From: Dichomitus squalens LYAD-421 SS1
Taxonomy: Eukaryota > Basidiomycota > Agaricomycetes > Polyporales > Polyporaceae
Direction of reading: 5' to 3'
Length of the DNA stretch: 64,000 nt
Assembly: GCF_000275845.1 (NCBI RefSeq)
Contig: NW_006766926.1
Span: 174,172 to 238,171, forward strand
Positions 1 to 9,837 of the stretch are shown piece by piece. The position numbers and the translations under genes are program-made. The notes beneath the pieces are model-generated. The model saw nothing but the letters and a program-made list of their open reading frames with translations. It was not told where the DNA came from and searched no databases. Position 1 is the first letter of the stretch. Each line of letters starts with the position of its first letter.

Positions 1-3000
1 AGGCCTTGTCCCGCCATGCACAGATTGCGCTCCAATTCCGGAGCGCCCGTCACCTCGGAGGAATGTATGCGCTTCAAGCAGCGAATAGACATCAACAGGA
101 GCGCTCTGTTGCCGAGATGACCGCTGTGGCCTTGCAAGTATGCAAGCCCTACCATTTGTCGGCGAATAGGTTGCTTGTCGCACTTTGTTACATTCTGAGC
201 TATGCCCTCGTATTGAATGACCTGCCCACCGAGCGACATGAGTAGATCACCCCAATTAGCATACCTGCGACTCACGATCGAACTATTGTAAACATATTCA
301 GTGCGCAAAAAATGGTACGGACGCTCGGTATGAGGCTTGCACGATGAAGCTGTCCCGATAACACCGGACAGTAAGTCTGTGAGTATGGCAGGATCACATC
401 GGCAGCTGCGGGAGACAGGTACAAACGTCTGTCAAGCACATACCTGAGGTCATTGTGCAGTTGGGACACCCTCCTCACTGGCGTCATGTCCATGCAAGTC
501 TCACTGAGCTGTGCATGACGCGCGCGCAGCGAGCCGCCGCCCTCCCCGAGCTCGTGCGCCTTGCTTGATGCCTATATGCAGCCTGTGACGGTCAGACGGG
601 CAAACTATGCAACCAATGTCAATCGTGGATTACTCACCTGGGACAGTCCGCCGCTAGGGGACGTTGATACTGGTGTGTTAGCATGAAGGTGCGAATCATT
701 GCGAGCTGACGGAAGTGACGACGCGGTGCCGATGGATGGACTAGCGTTACCAGTGGCACAGGGGTGAACTCTAATCATAGATGTTACATGTGAAATGCAC
801 ATCGCTCAAGTCGTTCCTGGGCTGAGGGCGCCAGACTTGTGGCGAGGGTGGGCAGTCAACTCATCATATGTTCTCACACCATACCCACATGTCACAAATA
901 CCACCTTTGGGTCACTCAGCCCCCTCCATCGCTACGAAGCCTCGGTCCAGGTACTCTGCGGCGGCATGATTCAGCGGCCGCGGGGCCCCGTTCCGACATC
1001 ACACTAGTGATCACAATGTATCAGTCGCGCCCGTACGGTGCGCTCCGAGGGCAGCGGGGGCTCCACATACCGTGAGTGTACTGCGGCCGGTGATTCCCCC
1101 TTGCTGTACGCCTTGGTGCGCCTTGAGTGGGCGGGGCTCGTCGTCGTGAAACTCATCGGACTCCACCCGGACCCGGATGGCATCTCTCGCGTTGATGTAC
1201 ATCCGGTCTAGCAGTGGCGAGTCTGGAAGCTCGTGAGAACCGACCTCCGAGTCCGGCAACCAGAAGTGAGCGCGCTACTTCGAGTAGCTATATTCTGCGT
1301 TACGAGAGCTGACATTGACCTGTGGCTGGCGCCGGTCGGTAGATGGGCACGCACAACGCGGTCGATTCTGGCAGATGCACTAGAGGGACGTAGATGCCAT
1401 CAACAAAGCCAGCAGTCACTGATAGATGCACTACTTTCAGTTGAGCATACGTGATTATGTGAACGGGACGTAGGAGGACTTCATTTCTGCAAGGGCGATT
1501 CCCTACGCGAATGGCTTAAACACTGTCAACAATTGCATTCATGTTAGCGATGGTGCCTTACGAGTGCGTCAAGCGCGGGGGTTCCTCGGGGTGAACAAAG
1601 ACGGGTTCGACTTAGCGTGCAACCTCGTACGATGACGACAGGGAAGCCTGTTTGTTGCAATCCCACTGAAACCTTTGTGAGACGACCTGCACGTCGTCTG
1701 CAATGCAGTATATTCAAATAAATGAGAGGCGTTCACTGCAGAAGTGACGCTAGGCCTCACATGCACGAACCACAGAGAATGCTCGTCGAAAATCGGGTCT
1801 ATTATGTGGATGCAAACCCAACTTCACCTGCCTCATGAGCAATCTGACGTGCACAACGTAATGTGCAGCTGCATACTTGAAGGCAACAGACAGGCAAATT
1901 TTGCGTGGAGGATAGTGAAATAAGTAGAGGGCCTGGAGGTAAAACGCTCGATAGGGGGCGGTATAGATCGATATGCGAAGTAGCCTGAGGCGTCGATGAC
2001 AGAACTCTGTGCCTGTACGCATTAAGCAAGGATGGCCTCTCAGTGCCGTGGTGTGCGTTCCAGTGACGATATGGAAAATGCAAGGTGTCTCGGCAATGAA
2101 ACCACAACAGTCAAATGCCCGGAGAGCAATCCCTGCGGGTCCTGCTGAGCGGCTGGACCGTCCGATTATGCCCAATGCAGCCTGAAGACCGTGTGCGGAT
2201 ACAGATCCGCACACCATCCTAAAGATGCATAGCTGGTGTTATGAACCTCCCATGAATCATCTACGTCGATGTGGACGGCTGCGCCTCATGAGGAATTGGT
2301 CTTCAAACTCCGGACTCCAACATACATACGGAAGACTCGGGCTCAATGAGCATCCAGCATGACCCAAACAAAGCGTATAGCGCCATCTCAAAGCAACCAT
2401 CTCAAGGTTCACTACGCTGGTTCACGTAGTGCATGGGCTGCACCGAATGCTCAAAAGTCAGACGTCGGATAAGGAGAAAAGCAGACCCCAGGGATTGCAT
2501 GCACTAGCTCCAAGTCATAGATAGGCAACTCACCCACCCTTGGTACCAGACACCCATCATCGTATCGTAGCTCCACTTCTCCTACCTCCGTAAGGTAGAA
2601 ACCGTAAGTGCATAGTCCGATGTTATAGAGGACCGGGTTGTCGTTCCTCCTAGGTAGTGACAGGGATACCCAAACTGGGATGGGTGGGTAATTGAAGTAT
2701 CCTGTACAGAGTGTATCAGCCCGAGAACTGAATGCTTTCTCGGAGGCGCAGGACCTTGATGATTGAGAGGTATAACATTCCGGGGCCACTGCGCCCACGA
2801 AGGGGAACGCGAGTGAGGAGCGGCGACGAATCCCCAAGGACAAAGGGCGAAGAAAGCATTCAGCAATATATCTGTAATAAAGGTCTGCTGAAGTAAGGAG
2901 CCGGAGGGGCAGGGTCGAAACTGACGCGGAACGAGAAAGCAGACGATGGCTGAGGGAGGAGAACTCGGAGGCGGTAAGGGAGAAGTTCGGTGGCATTGCA

Positions 3001-3169
3001 GTCAAAGCGTCTATCTAATCTGCTCTCTTAATCCGGAATGTTCAGAAGCGTGGCGCACCTCCACCACTATTCAATTTTTCTCCTCCTTCCCTCTTCCCCT
3101 TCAGGATATATCAAACCCCACCACAAATTGGAGGGTGGGCTATAAACCAAGTTGGTTTCCAGCAAACTA
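1..3169. other. No recognisable gene (left edge)
   Basis: I see no recognisable protein family, tRNA or repeat in this stretch. The longest open frame lies on the minus strand at 2451-3005 (184 codons) and contains a run rich in Ser, Leu and Arg. It shows no domain I know and no convincing splice-linked partner, so I do not call it a gene. Another minus frame at 1750-2217 is equally unsupported. The left boundary may cut a neighbouring gene, but nothing at the edge looks coding. Confidence 0.5.
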
Positions 3170-3228
3170 GATGCAATGCGATCGGCGACAAATGTCTAAC
3201 CCGTCCGCAGGGGTATAAAGAGACCTGT

Positions 3229-3460
3229 AAGAATCGTGGCCTAGCCCCATACCGGGGGAAGATTCTGGGAATGATCCTGGTCACGATTCCGGGGAGGATT
3301 CTGGAGGAGGCAGAATCGCGGACAGTCGAATCGCGATTTTGGAGGGCAGAAGCTCCTCCAGAGGAGGCGATTATGTCCTTAAAATCGCGATGTTGGCACG
3401 ATCGGGCATAACCGACAGAATCGTCATTGAGAATTTTCCTAGAATCACCCCATAATCGTG
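3229..3460. repeat. Cluster of GAATC/GATTC-type short motifs
   Basis: About ten occurrences of GAATC, GATTC or AATCG on both strands fall within roughly 230 bases, several extended to AATCGCG or AATCGTG. Some lie as palindromic pairs, for example AATCGCGATT near 3328-3340. Spacing is irregular, so this is a motif cluster and not a simple tandem repeat. No function is known to me. It could be a set of binding sites or a decayed low-complexity array. Confidence 0.4.
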
Positions 3461-3622
3461 CGCCCTGACTACCCCTAATGACCAGGTACGAAGGTGTTCT
3501 CATGAATGTGGAATACGCCTGACATGAATGAGGATGAGTATGGTTATACATTGAGACCAAGCTCGCTTTCTGGGAGCTACATTTGTTGGAATGCCGTGCA
3601 TCACGGATCCTTTTGAGAGCTT

Positions 3623-4203
3623 AGGCGTGCTCAATTCTTGTCGCTCAGTTCCTTGCGCGCCTACCGGGCGCCTGCCTACCTGAATTCAAGGTCAGCTCAA
3701 GCGCCTGTAGCACAGCCAGCGGAGGGGGGCAGGCGGCGGGTATTGAACATGACCGCATAAGGCTCCCGAGCTGGGACCAAGGAACGACGCGAAAACTTGA
3801 CGATTCGAAAGCTAGAGGGCTCCATGACTTGAGACGTGGAGTCGTCTCGCGAGGTTTTGGGTCCAATTGCAGTGTCCTATGCTAAGCTTGTTATGCCCGG
3901 CAAACCAGTCCGGCAAGTGGATGGAGACATCGGAAGAGCGTTATATACTCGTTGATCGAGAGTAATCGTACATGGCAATGTGCCCAAATCAGAACCAGAT
4001 TCGGCACGACATACATACGGTCCACCTGGGGGTCCCGCTGCATCACGGCTGTAAGCCTCCTGCTAATCTCGCTGCACCCGCTGCCTGCGCACCTTTGCTC
4101 GCTGTGCTGCAGGCGCTTGACTGACCTTGAATCCAGGTAGGCAGGCACCCGGTAGGCGCGCGAGGAACTGCCAGTGAGCGAGCGACAAGAATCGAGCACG
4201 CCT
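3623..4203. mobile_element. Foldback / MITE-like element with long terminal inverted repeats
   Basis: The left arm (about 3623-3740) and right arm (about 4060-4203) are imperfect inverted copies of each other over more than 100 bases. The outer ends are AGGCGTGCTC on the left and GAGCACGCCT on the right. The arms share blocks such as CGCGCCTACCGGG, GCCTGCCTACCTG and TCAAGGTCAG. The whole is about 580 bp with a roughly 320 bp centre that has no convincing open frame. The triplet CTT sits directly outside both ends (3620-3622 and 4204-4206), which could be a 3-bp target duplication or chance. Long arms, short length and lack of coding sequence fit a non-autonomous foldback DNA transposon. A simple inverted duplication is the alternative. 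Confidence 0.6.
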
Positions 4204-4897
4204 CTTGATGTATCAGTCCATCGGGTGATTCGGAGTAATAGACAGTCTCGAGTGGCTGCTTCAACCATCAGATGAATCTCCTCCCACCCCGAAGTACATC
4301 GTGAGTAGATTGTCCTCAATCATCACAGCCCATCATGAGGCGCTTCGTACAAAGTATACAAGCGAACTTTCAAGTGTTGTTCTCCGGCGATGAACGGTAT
4401 AGAAGACTTCGAAAGCGTCAAGCGCGGCTCTCCATTGGCCCTTCGACTTAGAGCTCCGAATTCGTCCTTGTCCTGCTTTCTCTATCTATCTACGACCTGA
4501 AACCTTCAAAATGCAAGCTGATTTAGTTCGTAACCCCGTGTTTAGACGAGTCTTGAGTTCAGGCGGTGCAGTAGCGGTGTCGTACTTACGGTGGGAGAGT
4601 GCATCTATCTTGCACAGGGTGGTAAGTCTATTAGCTTTGGCAGAATTGCCCTTCCGATAACTTCCAAACAGATGACTCAGGCTCGGCGCACATCAACCAC
4701 AGCTACCACCAATGTTGTCACCGGTTGATCAGGTCTTCTGATATGCTCCAGTGATGTGATCAAGATAGAATCCAAGACGCCTTCCAATCTCATTAATAGA
4801 AAGCTTTCTCATAGAGATATGGCCCCTTCACTCGCCACCTTCCACCCACACCGTCTTTCCTCTTCTCAGACCTTGTGCCCCCCTTTCGTTCATAGCG
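4204..4897. other. Intergenic, upstream of DUF6533 gene 1
   Basis: No gene is recognised. The stretch just before 4898 is rich in C and T (4820-4895), as often seen near fungal transcription starts. It probably holds the promoter and 5' leader of the gene that follows. Confidence 0.4.
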
Positions 4898-6632
4898 ATG
4901 TCTTCATCGCAGATGGCCCAATTGTTTGCCGAGGTCTCAAGCACGTAAGTTACCTTTTTCCCCACCGGCGAACCTGCGGTGCTGACCCTAAAGGGCGCCT
5001 CAAATTCTAGCTTCACAGACAACTTGTGCACTATCGCAGGATCAGGTGACTCGATATCAATGCCGTTTGTTGATGCTGGCATGCTGAATGTGCTGCTTGT
5101 TCTATATAACAGTTGTCTTTCTGTATGATTCACTTATTACCACAGGTGACGAGATCCAGTGCTTCTGGGGGAGGAAGGTTACCGGGGCAGCCATTCTGTT
5201 CTACTTGAATAAGTACATGAATACGCTCTACTTGGTCTGGGGCCTTGCCACATTTTTGAAGTTATCAGATGAGGTACGTGCTCCTTTATCTGAATACAGC
5301 CTTTAACGAGTCTTTCCTGATGCGATATGATCTCTGCTGGTGATAGAGGTGAGCTGTATGTGCCGGACTCCCCCTAGACACCTGCTGAAAAGACTCTGTG
5401 TGTGATAATGTAGCTGCACTATCTCCACGAAGGGAGGAACAGTCGTGCAAGTCTTGAACTACTTTGTTCAGGCAGGTACGTCAGTGCGACCGGTCCCTCT
5501 AGTGACTACTAACTAACGCATCCGCCTTGACTGGCTCTAGTTTTCACTGGCATACGCGTCTATGCGCTTCAGAAAGGCTTACTTCTCTCCTGCGTTACCT
5601 TCTGCCTCTCGGCAGTGCCTGTTGGAATGAGCTTTGTAAGATGACATCTCTACACACCTTGATGTACACTGGATGCTGACATGGACGTAGGCGGAATACT
5701 CCTTTGGAGTCACCGGCGAGAACATATTCCCATTCGGATGTATGGGAGTGTACACTGGCCCTGCGGGACTCGCGAAAAGGTCATCCGTCGCATGTTAGTT
5801 ACATATCACTTTGCTGATGCTGTTGTTTGTTTTAGGGGTAGGTAGTATACCTCATAATCAAACCCACCTTCAGACATCACCATAACCATTGGCTGTAGGT
5901 GTTGTGATATCCCGTTCATGCATGATTGCGGCAGACTGCATCGCCATCGGGGCAACATGGTTTACGCTACCCCGGCGCCGCGGCCTCGGCCATGCAAATC
6001 TGTTGAAGGGCACCATCTCAGATGTTCTTCTGGTAGATGGTAAGTAACCTTGGGCATTCTGAAGACTTGTGCTAGTGCTGATGAGTAGGATTCAGGGACC
6101 GTCTATTTCTTGTAAGCCACAGCCTACTCATTATCGGGGCACAAAATGTCTCACCTGACCTGTACAGCATCCTTGCAATTCTTGGTTGTCTGCACCTGAC
6201 ATTCACCATGATCTCGGTGAGTGCGCATCCTGTCTCTCCAGTATTCAAATATTGACAGCAGGCAGCTTGCTGTACCTTCGCTACAAGTTACTAGCGTCTT
6301 CGGCGATTTCACACCCTCGTACGTGCAGGCATTCATGCTCATTATAATGATCTCATATAGTAATGGAACAACGGTCCAGGATAACGGCCATCCTCATCTC
6401 TCGATTCCTTCTGCACCTACAATCTGCCAGCATTGGGGCCATGGGTGCGGGAGCTTCGCAAGCTTTGACGTCTCACAATAGCTCTGTGGTCTTTGAGCGA
6501 GCCATCGGTTCACTGGCGGCATCAATCACTCTAGACGACTACTTCCTACATCAAGGTGTGCCGGAGTGTAGCGATCAACACGGTGACGAAGAGAATGAAG
6601 GCCGTACATCGATATCGTCTCGTGACGGCTGA
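4898..6632 (+). CDS. DUF6533-type seven-helix membrane protein, gene 1
   Basis: This is a multi-exon gene for a predicted plasma- or endomembrane protein of the basidiomycete DUF6533 family, whose function is unknown. I read exons 4898-4944, 5011-5045, 5113-5273, 5347-5348, 5414-5475, 5541-5635, 5691-5793, about 5899-6040, then several short ones to the stop at 6630-6632. The family signature FLYDSLITTGDEI, then an aromatic W-G-R-K loop, is in exon 3. Hydrophobic segments follow in VVQVLNYFVQAVFTGIRVYA, in IAADCIAIGATWF and in FFILAILGCLHLTFTMIS. The C terminus is ITAILISRFLLHLQ plus a polar tail with SSVVFERAIGSL. Reading frame is kept only if a 2-nt exon (AG, 5347-5348) is included. Its paralogue at 45950-47673 has the same exon lengths. 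The start at 4898 is the first Met before MSSSQ, which the paralogue also shares. Confidence 0.8.
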
Positions 6633-7144
6633 GTCGCGTCGGGAAACATGCCGCGAATTGAGGAGTTTAGTTTGGGAGTCCCCGTCTCTGTATGCGTATG
6701 GATGCACTGTGGTCTTTTACATTTGTTCCACATTGATCACGAAGCACTATTCTATCGAACGTCCGCGGCTTATCTCCTGATACGGGCACCTACCGTGAAG
6801 TCAAAGGAAAGACAATGTGAAGCGGTATCTGAGTCTATGAAAAGAGACGTGAGCAGCGTCACGTAGGAAGGTACCTTCATTTTCATGGCTAGCCTCTATA
6901 TTGAAGTACCTCTATACTGAAGTCTCTGTCGTCTGGCTCTCTTGAGTCAGTCAATCCCTTGGAGGTAGCGGTCCTCAGGACCGCGTAGAGTAGGAACAAC
7001 ATGGGCTCGTGTCTGCTATGTTCCGTGCCAGATCATTACGTCATGTCCGGTCAAAACACTGGCACGATCCTAGGCCTTGTGGTGAGCTGAATGGGAGTAA
7101 TGAGAACAGGGGGCAAAGATGCGCGTAGACGGGTGACGGCATAC
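6633..7144. other. Intergenic between convergent DUF6533 gene 1 and FunK1 remnant D
   Basis: This should contain the 3' ends of the plus-strand DUF6533 gene and of the minus-strand FunK1 fragment. I found no further FunK1 kinase exons: the HRD and DWD catalytic segments seen in the other copies are missing here. Confidence 0.45.
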
Positions 7145-7939
7145 CTCTGAGCGCCTCGGCAAGAAAAGCGGACAGTTCTCCAGAATCGCGGAACTTGGAC
7201 ACTGGCGAGCCAATCTCTTAATCGCAAATACGATCGTGAACACGGGAACGGGTCTTGAACGCGGGGACGGGTCTGTTCTCGGAGGGCAGATCCTCCTGAA
7301 CTCGAGTGCGGTGAGCTCTGCTGCCCCCGACGTCGCCGTGACAGATCAACGTCGCGATCCGGGTGACCTTACCCTGTGCGTATCGTCCATAGTGACTCAT
7401 CCCCGCAAAAAAGCAAAGAGACGTGTGCACTCACTAGTTCCCGATAGATGGCCTTTTCGAGCATGCCCTTCCTGAGTCTAAGCAATATGAACTTGCTCCG
7501 CTCAGCCTCGGTGAGGAGATCCTCGGGAATCCGGGCAGAGAAAATATCTTTGGCGAGGAGGTGGAAGCGTGGTCCGTTACCTGTCGATGAGAAGAAGTAC
7601 GAGCTGCTTGCCGGTCTTCTTCGTGTACGCGCCACAGTTCGTGGACGAGGGACAATGACGGACGAACGACGGACGGGCACCGAGTGATCTATGACTCGGA
7701 GAGGGGCCGGCAGTACCTGAATCAAAGGGGCCTTGGTCTGGGTTGCTGAGAGCACCAGTGGCCGAGTTGTCGGTGGTTGGGTCGCTGGTGGTTGAGACGT
7801 TGGTCGCGGTGGCAACTCCGGTAACGGCAGCGCCGTTGACCACAGAGGCCGGTGAAGGATCATAAAAAGACGCCCTTGATAGACGGGGTGAATAATCGGC
7901 ACTGTGTGCAGAGACATCGGGGTGGTTGTTGTCAGACAT
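7145..7939 (-). pseudogene. FunK1 kinase remnant (copy D), internally deleted
   Basis: The start (MSDNNHPDVSAHSAD, from 7939) and the first exon match intact copy B, including the block ending in ARPSFVRHCPSSTN and GPRFHLLAKDIFSARIPE. After the splice donor at the usual exon 1 end, the sequence runs through the beginning of exon 2 (GKV) and jumps directly to the late exon 2 block ATLICHGDVGGSRA, then to a decayed ELSAFLAEAL segment near 7150. The central part of exon 2, with the acidic region and the N-lobe lysine, is deleted. The exons for the HRD catalytic loop and DWD motif are missing. The remnant cannot encode an active kinase. It lies downstream of the LisH/Flo8-like gene in the same orientation, the arrangement repeated in the duplicated block. 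Confidence 0.85.
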
Positions 7940-8340
7940 GTTGAACGAGGAGATTGGTCAGGTGGCACGTCGAACTTACGGCTTGGGGTGCTTGATTGTT
8001 GTATACGAGCGAGCACAGTTGGAAACCCTCGAGCATCCTTTGTACGACTATTTAGGATACGGTAACTCGCGTGTTTGATGGAGCAAAATGAGTCGAGTGC
8101 GACCACAATTGTGATGGCCTCGCGTCCGCAATGAGTCAGTCACAGATCCACAGCTGCGGCAGGCACAAAGTCTTACAATGGGTTGGAATAGTATAGAGGC
8201 ACTGTTGAGGATATTCGGTGACAAAGGAGTGGCATGTAGTTGTTGGCACTCGGTTGTGTGTGTCCACCAGCAGGTTGTGTACTACCAGTTGAACACTTGT
8301 CCGAATAAGCCAAGCCACCATCGCAGACGCCGGTTATGCC
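7940..8340 (-). promoter_or_regulatory. 5' flank of FunK1 copy D, shared with copy B promoter
   Basis: Read on the minus strand, this flank aligns by eye with the 400 bases upstream of FunK1 B (about 30340-30738). Shared blocks include GACAAGNGTGTTCAACT, CAGCTGTGGATC, GTGACTGACTCATT, CGCACTCGACTCATTTTG, AAATAGTCGNACAAA and CTCCTCGTTCAACATG at the start codon. The TATA-like element of copy B (TATAAAAT) is degraded here to GTATACAAC, which fits loss of function. The match shows that the duplication included the promoter. Confidence 0.6.
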
Positions 8341-9837
8341 GAGGCCGCCGCTCAGCGCTCAGCGCTCGACCAGGGCACGACCCGGCCTTGGCATGCAATT
8401 CCGTACAATGACGGATAAAGTGCAAGAGATATCATGCGCACAGCCCCGAATGAGATTGTGTGGCTTATTCTCCTCTCGTGCGGTCTCAATTGCTTCGCAA
8501 TCTCGACCCAGAGTTCTTCAAAACCACCGCAAGCGCTCTGAGGTACTGAGTGAAGTCTCGTGAAGCAAGAGTTTCCACGCGAGTTAGGTGCTCTATCAGA
8601 TAGAGGCATGAGATTGAACACCTAGAAACATGCTTTGGGTACGCTGACCTCCGCATTCCTATCGATGAGCTATCCGCCAAATGCGCCAAATGCTACGTGT
8701 GGATGCGAACATATATACCTAGCTTCAGATGGCCGAGAACCCGACACCACCTTCCGTCGTGTGCTACAAGCATGCGGGTCCCAATCAACTTATGACTCAT
8801 GCCCCCGTAGTGTCATCATTATCAAGAATGCCATCGAACGAGCTTTCCGCCGAGAAGCCTTCGCTAGCTTGGGCGCACACTTGCCGTCTCACACCATGCT
8901 CACCGAATCTCCTCGCGTGGCCACAAACGCGACGCACATTTCACAGATGCGAAGAGCTGCACGAGAGATGAAGAATCGAGGATGGTAGACTAGAGAACGG
9001 GGCAACAGAATACATGACTATGAGACAGTGGTGAGATAGACAGAGAGACGGGGACACGAACAGTGAAGAAGAGATCACCCAGGACAACAGAGCGCACGGC
9101 GTACGGTAAGGAAAACAACAGCTCGACAACAGACATGGGGTAGGGACGGAGGTCGACGGGATCCCATCACGCACTACGACTACGAATGTATGTATAGACC
9201 CGATGCCCCGTACGGCAGAACACCCCCACCGCATCGTCGACGCGCACAGTACATGGAGGGCAAGCGGGAGGCAGGCCTTGTATACGTGCGTAGAGAATAC
9301 GAACGGAGACAAACCAGACAGGGGAGAGGGACATCGCGGAGGGGGACGCGCACGGGCACTCTACAGCAAATAACGTAGCAGGAACAAGACTGGAACGACG
9401 TGCATGGCTGGGCTGGATGGGCGCATCCGCATGGGCGCGGCAACAGCTGGGCTGTGCTTTTTGTCATAAATACGGTCATCCAGGATCCGGGGTAGCAGAG
9501 GGGGATAGGGGGAGTGGGGGAAGAGGGCAGGAGAGTTGCAGGCAGAAGTCAAGCGAGACGAGCGACAACCAGGGAAGGCAAAGATGAGAAGGTATGCAAC
9601 GCGCGCCGACTCGAACAGACCAAACGGTGCGCAAAAGTGTAAGGTGAGAAGGAAAGATCCACAGCAAGTAAGTAGCAGCAGAAGCAACAACAGTCCTCCG
9701 AATTCCGTATGATGGTTCCAGATCTTGCACGCGTAGCACCTTAAACGCCCATTGCGACGCCACCAAGCTACCGCAGCAACGCCACAAGGCCGGCGCTTCT
9801 CTTACATTGACTCCGCCACCCCGCACCGCGCGCGCAC
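8341..9837. other. Intergenic; 3' flank of the LisH/Flo8-like gene
   Basis: The part nearest the LisH gene (about 8940-9837) is its 3' flank. It is conserved, read in reverse, downstream of the decayed copies at 26247-27000 and 29206-29750. A shared stretch encodes in a spurious frame the string CPGCRSSRLTS in both. Open frames here are therefore probably by-products of conserved noncoding sequence. I recognise no gene between 8341 and 8940. Confidence 0.5.

Noticed and set aside
2451..3005. 184-codon minus-strand open frame
   Set aside because: No domain, no related copy and no supporting splice partner. It could be a real small gene but I cannot support it.
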